This document shows, one piece after another, positions 1-12,700 of a DNA stretch of 64,000 bases. The stretch covers positions 8,804,990 through 8,868,989 of the forward strand of contig NC_056534.1 of NCBI RefSeq assembly GCF_910596095.1, read 5' to 3'. Below the pieces are notes generated by a model. That model made no database searches, was not told where the DNA came from, and worked only from the letters and a program-made list of their open reading frames with translations. Each line of letters begins with the position of its first letter. The first letter of the stretch is position 1. This DNA comes from Thunnus maccoyii. Taxonomy: Eukaryota; Chordata; Actinopteri; Scombriformes; Scombridae. A program made the position numbers and the translations under genes.

Positions 1-2152
1 TCACAAACAAAACAACCACTCATACTAAGGACCGTTAGCAGTACAACCTTGAAACCACACTGACTGTAGACTGATTAAATGGTTTGAAAGCTACGCAGTG
101 ACAAACTGACAACTTGGACGACTTAACAGCTTAATGTTACATTTGAATGTGGCTCATTATTTTCAGTTTTACTGAATCCAGTTGCAAATTAGATTTAAAA
201 AAATACCATTTGCAATTAAACCGCTCTGTAACCAGGTCTTTTTTTAAATGAATTTTTCCATATGTAAAGGGAATTTGGTTCATAATCAGCTCTGTTTTCT
301 CTCTGATTTCCTCTTCAGTCTCTATTTTACTTTTTATTTCTATTTTTTAGATTTAAAGTCAGCGATGTCTTGCAGAAGGAACTCATCTAAACTCATCTGC
401 TTGTTTTTTTGTTTTTTTTTTTGTGAAAATCCTTAAAAAAAAAACGAAAATGATGAGCCTCACAAATGAAAAAAATGTCCGCACATGTTCGTTATTACCG
501 TGATCTGTCACAAGCAAAACCACCCTTGACATAACAGATTCATCATTAGATACAAATGTGGTGATTCATTATTTGAAAGTTGCCGGTTTGTTTGTGTGGT
601 TTGTGTTCTAATTGCCCGCTTTAACCAAATGTAAACAAAACACGCTTCAGCTTTTTCCGGCCCTCTGTCGGTGCATTAACTCTCAAGTTCAGCAGTATCA
701 CTGTGTTTACTGGAGAATATTTAACTGTTAATTAATGTCGCACTTCGTCAGCCTGCAGTTGATACTTATTTGACAGCGCTGCGCGGAGGATGTGGAACTC
801 TGTGCTGCCTAGAAAGCGCTCAGTAGGATTTCTGTAAGCGCTGCCCGTTGCAAAAAGCCGCATCCTCTCCTCACACATGTGGCTACAGCGAATGCAGATC
901 TTGTTAGTCGCTCCATCGAATGCATCGCATCTGCATCTTCCTCTCTCACACTACTAACCACTTAGACTATGTACGTGCCATTTTAACACAACAGTTGTGT
1001 ACGTGTGCAACTTTCATATGAAAATTTTAAAAAAAACATTTGAATTTATTTATATCCAGTAAATACAAGAAGCGTTCACACACCGAAAACAAGCCAGAAT
1101 GATCTTTTTTAATTCTGTAGTTTCAGTGAAGGAGAGAAAACTGCACAGATGTTTAGGTCATGTCTTTTTCAGCGCATAATAGTCGTTTAACTCCAGCGTT
1201 TACTCTTTTTTTTTTTTAACCTGTTACCATTAATGAGTGTCATCAATTCATAACCAGCAGGTGTGTCAGACGGCTACCTCTGGATAGATAGATGTCTCAC
1301 TGATAGGTCCGCTTACCGTTACAACATTAAATCTTGTTACTATTGAAGCTGAACGACTATAACACTATTTACTCTCCTGTCCTGAAAAACTAAACAGAAA
1401 AAAATAAGTTTGGGTGTGCAAACTCTTTTTGTGCTTGCTGAACTTTAACTGTAGTTACACACACCCAAACACTCTGTTTTTGGTTAAGCATGATGTTTTT
1501 TTTTCCCCCCTCTTACTTCATATGTGTGGAATTATATTTGTGTCTCTGTCCTGAGCACAGAAACATATTTTTTTTTTGCCCCCACATAAGTTTTTATTTT
1601 GTGGAAAAATGATTTAATTGGAGCAAACAAAAAAATCATTTCTGTTTTGGATCAATTTGTTACATACATCCACAATAGTAGTTTCAACCTGACAGTGTTA
1701 TAATACACCACAGTTTCAGCCAGAAGTTGTAGCGGGTAATTTCTAATCGGCTGTTTTGTCTCCGGTCCAGTGGTTAGTATGAGTATCTGTCTTGCCTGAT
1801 AATGTTACACAAAGAAGAATTTGTGTGTTCAAAAAAAAAAAAAAAATCTCAAAATGTGCTGTTGCATGCTCAGAATCGAGACACAAATATAAGCCCGTAC
1901 ATATGAACATTCATCCAGCCAGGATGTCAAACTTTCCATCCGGCAGACTTTTACAAAGACATACAGGAATGACCTCGTTTAAACTCTTAAAAACCTCGTA
2001 AACCGAGACCTGAACCGTCACGCTGCCTCGTACTATAAACCAGTTTCTTATTTAGAATTACCCAAATGCCTGGAAATAGCGTCGACTTATCCAATAATTA
2101 TTTAGTTTCTACTAAGCACAACGTTTGTATGTTCTTCGTGCTGTTTGCGCTA

Positions 2153-2200
<48 letters not shown>

Positions 2201-3134
2201 GTGTGTGTAGAGTCTTAAACCAGTCCAGATGTGTGCTGGTGGTTAGAGTGGGTCATGCTCCCTGCCATGTTTCCTCTGACGTGTTACTCTGGCATGTGTG
2301 TATGTTGGAGGCATGCACTCTGTCATTCTCGCACACGCAGCCTAGTTACTCTGTTATTGCTGCTAGCAGGAAGTGCAGTCTTGAGTGTGTACTTTTGTGT
2401 GATGTGGTGTGCGTGTGTGTGCACATGCATATGTGAATGTGTATACTGAGCGACTTTTAGATTAGTTAGTAGGCCAGAGGCGAGGGAAGGCAGACATGAG
2501 GTAGTGAGGACATATTTGCATTTTTCCCTCACCTTGTGATTTGATAGTAAAATATCCACTGACTCCCACAATTTAAAGTTAAACATTTATGGATAATAGC
2601 AAATCATTACTTATAACTACTTTTAACGGGAATGGCAATACAAGGAGCTATTAAAGGGATAACAGCATGTTCAGATTATATTCTTTGTCTTCAGATTCTT
2701 CATATTATAAGCTTACTGTTGTTATTGTTTTGACAGTGCAAAAACATTATTATATTACTCTGGGTTTATTTTTGTACAAACATTGTTACAACTAAAATAA
2801 ATAAATGCATAAATCTGCCAACATCTGTGATTTGTTTGGTCATGTCTGTCTGCTTTGTCTGCTTCGCTCGCTGTGATAACCGGTGAAATTTACATTTCTG
2901 AAAAACACTGTCAGCGGGATAAACATGATTTTCAGTCTCTCAACTCATTTCACTCCTTTTGATAGTTTGGATATGACTAACCCGTTTTCTCCTTCCTTTC
3001 ACCTTCTCCTGCCTGAACCTAATCCCCCCCCCCCCCCCCCCCCTCCCCCATCCCTCTTCCCCCACCCTCCTGATTCTTTACCTCACTTCAACTCTCCCCA
3101 CATCTTCTCCTCTGTCTCTCCACCTCTGTCTGTA
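1..3134. other. Non-coding stretch, no gene recognised
   Basis: I see no exon here that I can support. The sequence is AT-rich with long T and A runs, and reading frames are short. It may be intron or upstream sequence of the gene whose last exon is proposed at 3136-3240. It holds a GT dinucleotide repeat at 2154-2209 and a run of about 20 C at 3024-3043. Confidence 0.5.
2154..2209. repeat. (GT)n microsatellite
   Basis: Nearly perfect GT repeat of about 28 units with a single GC interruption near its right end. Confidence 0.95.
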
Positions 3135-3135
3135 G

Positions 3136-3240
3136 AACGATAAGTCTCGTATCGCCGACCCCGTAGAGAGGAGCAACGGGACGCTTCTCACCCGAGCAGG
3201 CTCGAAAGACATCCTGCCCTCTTCAGAAAAGTGGAATTAA
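3136..3240 (+). CDS. Probable 3'-terminal coding exon of an unrecognised gene
   Basis: A pyrimidine-rich tract runs into an AG at 3134 (tctgtctgtag). The following frame is open for 34 codons, begins NDKSRIADPVERSNG, ends ILPSSEKWN, and stops at TAA 3238-3240. Downstream sequence looks like a 3' UTR and has two AATAAA signals near 3929 and 3947. The protein is polar and Ser-rich and I do not recognise the family. No upstream exon could be identified in the window, so the phase (0) and even the existence of the exon are inferred from the splice-like context, the open frame and the poly(A) signals. Human CAMSAP3 lies near PNPLA6 and MCOLN1, but I could not match this peptide to either. Confidence 0.35.
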   Translation, partial: NDKSRIADPVERSNGTLLTRAGSKDILPSSEKWN

Positions 3241-3928
3241 CTCAAACAACGATAAACTTTAAACAGTCACTCAATGATGTGCATAAACACACTTCACTCT
3301 GCAGTCTGTTGATGTGTGTATGCAAAGGTAAACATGCCTTAAGACCCTTTTTTTCCCTCAGAGGAGGTGGAAATATTTATTCCTTTTAAAATGTTGGATT
3401 TTACCTTTTCTGCAAGCAGACAAGATTCGGCCTGTTGTGTCTCTTAAAGGGATATTTCACATCTTTAGGGAACATGACGGTGGACTTTTCTTCTAAATGG
3501 TTAATTTACGCTCCATCATTGACCTTCAGCAGACGTAAGGAGCCAAACCCCCCATTGCTGGACCAGTTACACAACACTGAGGACATTGGAGGGCGAATTT
3601 CCTGTTTATACATAAACGATCTGCCAGTTTCACCCAAACAGACGGAGGTGGAAGAGGCAGCGCTAATGGCTGCTGAACAACTGGAACATGCCGACAACTC
3701 ATGGAAAAAATGACAATGAAAATGTGCGGACAGTCGCGCAGCAGAATAACAGGCCCTGCCTCGAATGTTTTTTTTTTTTTTGTAAAATCCTCATGATGGC
3801 TTAATGTATGGAATCACTGTAAATGTGATGTGTCCAAGCTAATCTGCACCTAAGACATGAGTTGCACTCAAAGGCCACTAGAGCTCGATACCACTCTGTA
3901 CTGTATAAAGGGTTATAAGTTGCAACTA

Positions 3929-3952
3929 ATAAACCTGTTAACGCTTTAATAA
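3929..3952 (+). terminator. Tandem AATAAA poly(A) signals
   Basis: Two AATAAA hexamers about 18 bases apart lie some 690-710 bases after the TAA of the proposed terminal exon at 3136-3240. They would give a 3' UTR of ordinary length for a fish gene. Confidence 0.4.
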
Positions 3953-3955
3953 ATC

Positions 3956-5012
3956 ATTTACATTTTTTATTAGCAATATGTTGGTCGCCAGGTTGTGAAA
4001 AATGTAATTTAACCTGCTTTGTGTTTTTTTAATTAGCTCTTTAATTGCTGTAGGAATAATTTGACCACTTACAGAGCTTACATTACTTATTATTCACTGC
4101 TGCTGCTTTTTGCTACTCATATGGTCCAACCACCTGTTTTAAGCTCTATTCAGTGATGGTTTTGGCCTCCTGCTTGTGCCATGTAGGTACCTTTTTTGGT
4201 TCTAAGTTGTGTTCAATGTTTGGACCCCAATATATCTGCTTGTAGTTCTATTTTTACCCTTTTGTACAACTTACTTTTAATGACTTATCATTAGAAGTAA
4301 GATTTGTTGGATTATTTGATTTTAAAGTTATTACCAAATTAATAAGCTGCAGACTTGATGGATTATTGAACTGAAAAACGCCTTTTAATAGAGATTCCCT
4401 ACATTTGCAACTGCAAATTTAATTGCTTACTGTTAAACTCATGACCTTTTTTATAGGCTCAAAGTAAGAGCTGAATGAAAAGACAAAGCACATTGTGCCG
4501 GAGGAGGATAAACTCCAACCAAATACATTTGTTACAACCTGACAACTCAAAAGTTGTTCTCATTAATGGCTCGTTACGAATCTAAAAGCTTAAGTAAACA
4601 ATTTATTAGCATTTATAAAGCCTTAGGTAGAATTTACACACCTAAAGTATTTATTCTCCATTTGTTCGTTAACATGATTCTGGTTGGATTGTTACACAAA
4701 TTTTAAATGTAGGATATTTACAGTTTTTACCCTAATATTTCATAATAATCATAAGTGTATGACACAGGTGTCGGTTAACTCTCTGCCCCATTAAAAACTG
4801 AGAGGGACACAAATCTCCAGTCCTGCATGACTCACATTTCCGTCATTGTACTTTTTCTCATGAAACCAAAGAGAATATACTGACGAATAACTTTATGATC
4901 AAGATCCTGTTTACGTCAGCAGTGTCGGTTAAAAACCCCCCGCTGTGCTTAAAGCTCATTTTTATTTTCAACAGATTTAAGCAGTTTGCTGTGAGCTCCT
5001 CCTTAATATTTA

Positions 5013-5050
<38 letters not shown>

Positions 5051-5128
5051 CACACTGCCTGATGTAAATTGTCTCTATGAAGGAATGAACAAACAATACT
5101 CCTTTGTGAATAGTTTGTGATGTAAAGC
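3956..5128. other. Intergenic, nothing recognised
   Basis: AT-rich sequence without a supportable exon. It includes a poly-T run of about 30 bases at 5018-5047. The right edge meets the proposed poly(A) signals of the minus-strand gene at 5682-6059, so this would be the space between two converging transcripts. Confidence 0.45.
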
Positions 5129-5138
5129 TTTATTTATT
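5129..5138 (-). terminator. Overlapping AATAAA signals on the minus strand
   Basis: The plus-strand text has two overlapping TTTATT hexamers, which read AATAAATAAA on the minus strand. They lie about 550 bases past the stop codon of the basic-protein gene at 5682-6059 and are the nearest good poly(A) signals for it. Confidence 0.45.
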
Positions 5139-5227
5139 ATCACATTGTGACAGTAGATATAATGTACAGTATTTAGTGCAATTAAGTCATAAAGGGAAAT
5201 AATTTTTCATTAAGTTAATATCCAGAA

Positions 5228-5258
<31 letters not shown>

Positions 5259-5681
5259 TAATGCTACCTTTTTGTTAAGCATGACTGAGCGTACAGGACA
5301 AGTGTGAGTTAAAGCCGGAGGATAAATATAGTGCAGCTGATTGGTGTTTTGTATTTTGTTGAGTAAAACTGACACTGAGATTTTTAATAGGAAAGAAAAT
5401 GTAACTTTCAGTTTTCTGTGTCTTGTTTTCAGCCATGATAATCTGCTCTCAGTAACTGACAATGGCGTCATTAAAAACTTTGAAAACATGTATCTCTCTG
5501 ACTCAAGTGGCCTGTCTGTTGTTCTCTGACATGCTTTCTGCCAAATTCAAGGTTCTTTCTCTCTAAATTGTCCATTTTGACTTGGATCCTGTTGGAGAAT
5601 CATGAGCGAATGGATCTCATTGAGTTTCTTTTTTAGACACTTTTGCTCCATTTGTCTCGTCCTCCTTTGTGTGCTACACCT

Positions 5682-6059
5682 TCACAGAGAGAGGGACAAC
5701 CTCTTGTTGATCCCTTTCTTATGATCTTGAGAAAGTTTCCTCTTTATCTGCCCTCCTATTTTTCCCAGCCCTCCTCCATCCTTCTTCTTTCCCAGTGAAA
5801 CACCCCGAACTGACCCCTTCCTCGTGTTACCCAGAGAGAATCTCCTCAGTGATATTGGTTCTTTCTTGTCTGCTGTCAGTGAGAGTTTCCTCTTCTTCTT
5901 TCTCCTCATGCTATCCAGGCTCAGTCTATCCAGTGACAGAATATTCTTCTTCTTGCGTTTATTAGGTAGCGCCCCCCTCAGTTGACTCCAGGTTTTGTTC
6001 AGAGGCGACTTCTTCTTCTTTTGCCAGAAAAAGGTGCTTTTTGAGGAGGAGCCACCCAT
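5682..6059 (-). CDS. Small, very basic protein with possible N-myristoyl start (unrecognised)
   Basis: The proposed protein has 125 residues and starts MGGSSSKSTFFWQKKKK. The start was chosen because (i) the ATG has a purine at -3 and G at +4, (ii) it lies 11 bases after an excellent acceptor on the minus strand (tccttcctcctgcag, AG at 6071-6072), which marks a non-coding upstream exon, and (iii) MGGSSSK fits the N-myristoylation pattern. Lys/Arg clusters alternate with a recurring basic-x-Leu-Ser-Leu unit (KRKLSL, LRRFSLG, RGVSLGKKK, IKRKLSQ, NKRLSLSL), giving several sites that look like basophilic kinase targets. There is no transmembrane segment or zinc site. Acyl anchor plus basic clusters would suit a peripheral inner-membrane protein, but that is inference. 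I do not recognise the family. A chance open frame is possible because of its low complexity. Confidence 0.5.
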   Translation of the reverse strand: MGGSSSKSTFFWQKKKKSPLNKTWSQLRGALPNKRKKKNILSLDRLSLDSMRRKKKRKLSLTADKKEPISLRRFSLGNTRKGSVRGVSLGKKKDGGGLGKIGGQIKRKLSQDHKKGINKRLSLSL

Positions 6060-6076
6060 AGCGAGTTGCCCTGCAG

Positions 6077-9000
6077 GAGGAAGGGAGGTGTTATTTAGCC
6101 AAGCACAGATTGTTCTGGAGGCTAGTTTGATCTGTCGCAACAGAGTTATGTACGGAAGCAAGGAGAGGCCAAATAAAAGAAAAATATTTTGTTGCAAAAT
6201 AAGTCAGTAGAGGTTAAATTTCACAATTAGATTTTCAGCTGCTTATAAAATATAAATTATTATGGCTTTTCTCTGCTTCCACACAAAGGCCAAATACTTG
6301 ATTCTGTTGTAAATTAATATGTAAACATTTCTATAAAATAAAAATAAAAAGATGTCACTCACACTGCTGCTAGAAAAGGTGTTCTCAGCTATTTAATCTG
6401 GAAAATATTTCCACACAAAACTACATTGTAATCATGCAAAACTAGGAAGTTGATGTACATACATTAGTAGATGCCAGTAGCTGGTCAGCATTGGGACTGA
6501 ACATACTCTTGTTCATAATAAATATGATATTCCATATAAATAGAGGCAATAAAATGTGCTATACAAGAGATGATGAAAGAAAAAATTGGAGACTCTATAA
6601 ATCATTTCAACACAAGTACTGCAGATGTAGTTTCAGTCATACTTCTTAATCCAGTATTAAACTCTCCAAAATCCACATGTGCTCTTGTTTATGCAAACAC
6701 ACAAAAACCTACACAAACATACATGTACATACACACCTTGCGTCTTCTCAGCAGTCAATCAGAGCAGAAGTTTTCATCGCTGGTTCGTGTTCTCCATGCT
6801 GAAGTTTAAACAGAGTCTAAAAATAAGTCTGTTCTGACCATCATGGAAAGTAAATGATGGAGCAGATCAAACAGCACCTTTGTTACACCTACTCTTATTC
6901 TGAGAGATTGATCATCTACAAGAGTCACTTATTCCTCGTTACCACTGTGATCTCGTCACATGCAATCAGCCAGTAAAACAGGAAAAGAACAAACTTGGAA
7001 AAACTGGTTTTGTTACATTCTTACTGGTGGAAGCTGCTTTCTGCTGTTTCAAACACACCAAAAGTGTTTGACCCTAAAATGTCCCTGCATATGATTATTT
7101 CATGTGTATGTATAATTTATTTCAAAGACTTCCCTTGTTGACTTGATATAAGCTGTTATTATGTGTGTTCAATGTTTTTAATGTAGCAAATTGAATAGCT
7201 TTTTTCATAAGCAGACATTTTGACTTGTCATTGTAGGAAAAGCACAGGTGTTATTATAACATTAACGACGGCTCCAGTTTATTCAGAAAGACCCTGAAAC
7301 TGAAGCAGCTAAATGGAAGTTAAATAACATTCATTTTTATTATTTACACCTGTGCTTTTTCTTGCGGAGACATGTCAAAATGTCTTACATGAAAAGTGTC
7401 TGTCTTTAAAGTCTCATAGCTGGACATCGGACGTACTAGAAAAGTCTAAAAGTTGTTTGACACGTGCTGCAGTATCGTTTGTGAAAACCAAATGAGGGAA
7501 TATTATATATAATAGCACAATCAGAGTCAGCTTTTGAATGGAAAGGCAAATTTTTGATTTTTTTGATTTTGGGCTTCTTTCACTTGTCTGAAAATCAGCC
7601 AAACTGTTGGTACTGGTACGTTGTTGAGTGCTGATAAAACACTGGATGTTTTACTGAACACTATCACAAGTCTCACAAAGTTAAAATAGATACATTCATA
7701 CATATGGTCAATTAATAGCTTCTGCTTCACTAGTCTTGCATATTTTTTGGACTGTGCAAGGAAACCAAAGCAGAAATGATCTGTTTTCTACTGTTTTTGT
7801 GTGTTTTGTTTTGGGGTTTTATTTGTACTTTGACAGATTTGTCTGTACTGCAACTTCTTTCACAGCAACTGGGCGCGATATCAATGGCAGTATTGCACTG
7901 ACAGTTCAGTTTAACAGACAATAAGAGCCTGACTGAGTATAGACCTCATTGAGCTAAAAGGTATAACTCATTCACTCTTCTCTTCATCTTCTGTTTAAGT
8001 GCTGTTGACTCAGAAAGGCACCGAAATCACTTTATCAACACATAAACCACCCTTAGACTGTACATATGCTCAGCTAAGTGTTACATCTCGTTTGCAGCTC
8101 AACAGATGTGAATGCTAGATATTATATTTCTTAATAATCCTACATAATCTTTAGAAAAGATAAAATGTTTCTCGGAACTCAGATAACTTCTCCCACAGTG
8201 AAGTTCTGTGTGAGGTCTGTTTTAAAGGAAACCATAAACTTCTGGGTAATGAAAAACACCATGCAGCTATAGAAGGTTTGCTATTTTGATGTGATAAGGT
8301 CAGACTAATAATAGTTTTCCTGTTTCAGTGGTTTTTGTGACCTACATACACAGAACATGCAGACACAAAGACTGTGACAACTGTGCTGATGTGTATAGAT
8401 GTTATTTCTTCACTAAACTAAAACCCTTCACTTATAGCAAAACATCAATACAACCAATGGTTGAACATTATTTTAACACAGATTTGATATCTTATGGGCG
8501 AATATGAATATTAATTATGTCAGGGACACCTTCAAGATGTTTATCAGCACAGCAAGTAAAATACAAACTTTTATTTTGAAATGTAGTTAATCATTAGAGG
8601 TGGTGTAGGATATATTGTCTTAAAGCAATTCTGCTCTAAGGTCAGTTTTCATTTACACAAATTACAAGTTTGCCTCGAGGCGGCTTTACATCCTTTCCCT
8701 CGACCTCTTGACCCTGTTGACTGCTGTCAAACATATTTAAATTGCTTTACCGATCGATTTTATTACATTTCATTGTTTTAATGTTGATGTAAGTGTAATA
8801 TTTACTTCAGACTACGATGAGTAGGCTTCAAGCAGCTGTATTATGTGGGGAAACTGAACAATAGATATACAATAACAAAAAAAGTCTACAGCTAATCTTG
8901 TAGATGTTGAGATATTTCACAGGATAAGTCCATCCATGCACCTGCTCTGAGAGAGAAATCCATATGTAGGTTCATGTTTGCTGAAGTCAGGCTTCATGAC

Positions 9001-9690
9001 TATAAATTTACTGAATACCACCAGAGACACTATGGGGATTTGATCAATCCACTCCTGCTAGGAACACTTTGATTTGGGCTCTGTTATCTCTAAAATGTTT
9101 ACAGTATGTAGAGATAATTTACTCTGCTGTGATTGTTTGTACATTCAGATCAGTTAGTTCACTTCTTCTTCACTATGCAATGCAAACAAAACCTTCCATT
9201 GTGTCCGCTGACCGGTTCACCAGGTCAGTCGATGAGGTTGGAGTGGATGCCTTGCTCAAGAGCACCTCCATGTGGAAGAAGGAGACACTGCTGCTGGTTT
9301 ATTACCCAGTTAGAAACTCTAATATGCGATCACAGACAAGAAATAAACAAATGTAGAAACACCGACATTACTGCTGCTGCTTTAGCTTGTGTGGAAAATA
9401 TGAAGGATATGAAAAGCATATTTTCTATGACATCCCCACTGGCCGACATGTGACGTGTACGGGGGCGTGGAGCCGAGCTGATGACATAAGTGAGGTATTT
9501 ATCCATCATAATTGATTTTTGATTTTGTTAATAATAAAACTACATGTGTCCAAAGTCTTCTTTCTTGTTTAACTTTTTTTTGCTACCCTGTTATCATTCA
9601 TTTGTGTCAGTCTGCATCACAAGATCCTCCTCCATCCTTCCTCCTCCTCCTCCTCCTTCTCCTCCATCATCCTTCCTCATCACATTTTCC
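6077..9690. other. Intergenic between the basic-protein gene and camsap3
   Basis: No exon supported. It contains the inverted-repeat element at 7214-7384 and, from about 9620 to 9690, a CTC/TCC-rich pyrimidine tract running up to camsap3. Any 5' untranslated exon of the basic-protein gene should be in the left part, and the camsap3 promoter in the right part, but neither can be pinned. Confidence 0.4.
7214..7384. mobile_element. Short inverted-repeat element, family A, copy 1
   Basis: The left end reads gacattttgacttgtca and the right end is its near inverse (catgtcaaaatgtc). The inverted match continues inward for about 40 bases through ggaaaagcacaggtgt / acacctgtgctttttc. It encodes nothing. 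Related copies lie at 50729-50910, 55390-55512 and 60548-60668, so this is a dispersed non-autonomous element (MITE). Confidence 0.7.
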
Positions 9691-9692
9691 CA

Positions 9693-9764
9693 GTGCTGCT
9701 GCTGCTGCTGCTGCTGGTGCTGCTGCTGCCTGCCTGCGTGTCCTCCGTGCGGCACAGCGCAGCC
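9693..9764 (+). promoter_or_regulatory. CTG-repeat leader just before the camsap3 start
   Basis: Seven CTG codons, a GTG and three more CTG codons stand in frame with the camsap3 ATG, with no stop between. There is no ATG in the leader, so under normal initiation it is 5' UTR. It would encode a Leu-rich hydrophobic stretch if a CUG codon were used. A pyrimidine tract ending in ttttcccag just before it also looks like a splice acceptor, so the leader may start exon 2 of a transcript with an upstream non-coding exon. Confidence 0.5.
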
Positions 9765-12700
9765 ATGGTGGACTCTCCCAGCGCGATGAAGAAGACCTTC
9801 TCGGTGCCGGAGATTAAACCGCTGGACCAGTACGACTTCAACCGGGCAAAGATCTGCGCCAGCGTCCGGTGGCTGCTGTCGAAATCGTACGGCTCTGCAG
9901 GTTAGACCCGCGCTGCCGTTCACATCACCGAGGCGCCGCTTGGGTGGGGCGCTTAATAATTTATCCATCCCGCTATATATGGAGCTCAGAGTTAGATTGG
10001 CGTTTGTCGTTTTATTTGGTGTTGAAGCATCCTTCTGCTCAGCATCCATCCTCCAAATAAAAAATAAAAAAAACCGCTGCTCTGATGCTTGTTGACCTGC
10101 TTTCACCTCCGAGGCTGCGCAGCTTTAATCCCGCAGAGTGTATGTAGGTTATCATGTTGAACAGGATTTTCAGCCAATTACCGATATGAATATGAGGCTT
10201 GTCAGACGGAATCTCCTTATTACTGCGTGATGCTTGAAGGAACTGGAGGCTGTCATCGCTGCAGTGCAACAAAGCCTTTTGTCAGTGCCGGGTTACATCA
10301 GGCCTTATGGAGGGTTTTTTTTTACTAATTAACCAGGAGGAAATAAATTGGTGTATAGCCTATAATTTAATAAAAATGCAAAAAGATATCTATATATAGC
10401 TTATGTGTGGGCCGGCTGTAAATGGGTCAGGACCGCATAATATTTGTGTCAGTGTTACGCACGCACGTTGTATAGCGCGTGGCAGTATAGCCGGTGAAGG
10501 TGACACAGTAGCTTTTATCAGACAATGGGGTGTTTTTGGTGGTAAATGTTGCAGAAGCTTCAATTTCATGAAGCGCCTTAGAGATTATTTCTCAAAAACG
10601 TGGCATGTCAGAACTGCAAAAGCATCTTTCTACATGTAAATAGATTTTTTTTTTTTTGCATGTCCAGTGTTAAGTGTTGTGATACAGATGTGGACACGAG
10701 AGCAGAAACATCTGCACCAGTCTAACGTGATCTCGCTGAAGCTGATTTGATGTTAAAGATTTGTTGACACAGTGTCAGAGAGATGCTGGTTCAGCTCCGT
10801 TTTGGATGACATCATCTTGTAGTCCATGTTGTAGTTTACCCTGATTATTATGTTAATTACTGATTCATCTGTTATGTTGTTGATTGATTGTTGAATCTTT
10901 AAAATGTCACAAAATAATAAATGGCCCTTCATCACGTTTCCAGAGCAAAAGGTTAAGTCTTCAGTTTGCTTTGACAAACCAACACTCCACCTAAAGCTAT
11001 ATTGGATTAACATTATAAATCCAATATATCTTTGAGAATGTCTGCCTTTGTTTTTGCCTTTGATAAATGACAAACAACAGATCAATAATCAGAATGATTG
11101 TCGATACATTTTCTGTCGACTGACTGATCTTTTCAGCCTGATGTAGGTTCAGGCTCTGCTGACTAACACAATAATGTCAGACTGTAGACGATTACTGCAA
11201 TAGTAAAGTCTCATATTTATTCTTTATGCAATAATCCATGCTTTTTTTGCTGCAGTAATAGCTTTAGACATGGATTTTCAGATTACATTTGTTGTCCGAC
11301 CTACCAGTCAGTGTGACAGGAGGTGAGATGAGCTGAAACCCTCTCAGCGGGGAGGCCTCATTGTTGTCTGTCAACTGGAAAATGCCCACCGGGTGCCTCA
11401 TAGACTTTTAATGGAAGCCCAGAATAAAATAGCACTAATAAAGGCACACATGGGGCTCACCACACGCTGCTGATTCAGCTGAAATTTATTCTACCAGACA
11501 CAAAGGATGGTTGCTACACAAAATAGTTACAGTATGGAACACATGTCTTTCTTGTTTTCTTGTGGTTTTGTTGTGTTAGATTAAATCACTTTTAAACCCA
11601 GAGAGAATAAATGAAACCTTTGTCCCATTGAGATCAATGATGGTATGATTTTGCAAGTATAACACTCAGTAACTTGCCTTATATACCTTTATTTAAGAGC
11701 TGCAACTAAAGATTATTTTCATTATCGATTAATCTGGTGATTATTTTCTCAGTTGATCATTTTATCTAAAAAATATCAGAAAATAGTGAAAAAGGTCTCA
11801 TCATAATGTCTTATAGCTCATGGTGGTGACTATAAATATCTTATTTTATCCGACCACAGTCTAAAATTAGAATATGTTCAGTTTATTATCATGTATCTGA
11901 CACATAAAAGCTTCAAATCCTCACATTTAAGAAGCTGCAACCAGCGAATACGTAGCATTTTGTCTTTAAAAAAAAGACTAAAACAATTCTTCAATTATCA
12001 AAATAGTTGCCAATTAATTTTCTGTTGATCGACTAATCGTTGCAGCTGTACTTAATTTAATCACAAGATGACCTTACTGGGATTAAAAATGTCCTGGCCA
12101 AGATATCGTAGAAGCACACATATAACATATAACATAGACAGACTTCTAATGAATTATATTAAGTATGAAAAGAATAAACAAGGGTCACAAAACAATGTAA
12201 GACTAATAACGTATGAATATATGAATATATGTCGATTAAAATTCTTAAAAACAAACAAAAAATGGATGAATAAAACCTAAAACCGATAACACTGATTATC
12301 ACAATATATCGTCCCTCTCTTGTAGAGCTGCAACAATTAGTTGATTAGTCAATTGGTCCATTGACAGAAAATTTATCACCAACTATTTTGATAATTGATT
12401 AATCGTTTTTAGTCACTTTTTAAGCAAAAATGCAAAGAAAATTGCTGGTTGCAGCTTCTCCAATGTGAAGATTTGATGCCTTTCAGTGTCATACAGTTAT
12501 TCAGTTGCAGCCCAGCTCTCTGGAGATAAAATTTCATCAGATTGTGTAGTTTTTAGTCAATCTCTTACTTTAAAGGGTTGTTTCGCCCAAATTACAAAAA
12601 ACACTTATTGCAGCTGTTAATAGAAAGTAATTCTAGTAACAAGGGACTGTTTCTGGAGAGATGTGTAGCTGTTGAATTTTTAAAATGTCATTTTTCAATG

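Noticed and set aside
3435..3713. Plus-strand 92-codon frame with a polar sequence ending HADNSWKK
   Set aside because: It lies after the stop of the proposed terminal exon, before the poly(A) signals, and starts in a ttaaagggatatttcac sequence that looks like the end of a MITE; best read as 3' UTR repeat.
5431..5529. Plus-strand exon-like segment after ttgttttcag reading SHDNLLSVTDNGVIKNF
   Set aside because: The acceptor looks good, but the segment lies in the probable 3' UTR of the minus-strand gene at 5682-6059, has no partner exons and matches no family I know.
9069..9453. Two overlapping plus-strand open frames of 95 and 106 codons
   Set aside because: They overlap in different frames, have no splice context or recognisable motif, and stand in camsap3 upstream DNA.
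9594..10106. Minus-strand 170-codon frame across camsap3 exon 1
   Set aside because: It is the shadow of the camsap3 exon and the CTG/CTC repeats; its Gln and Gly runs come from the repeat tract.
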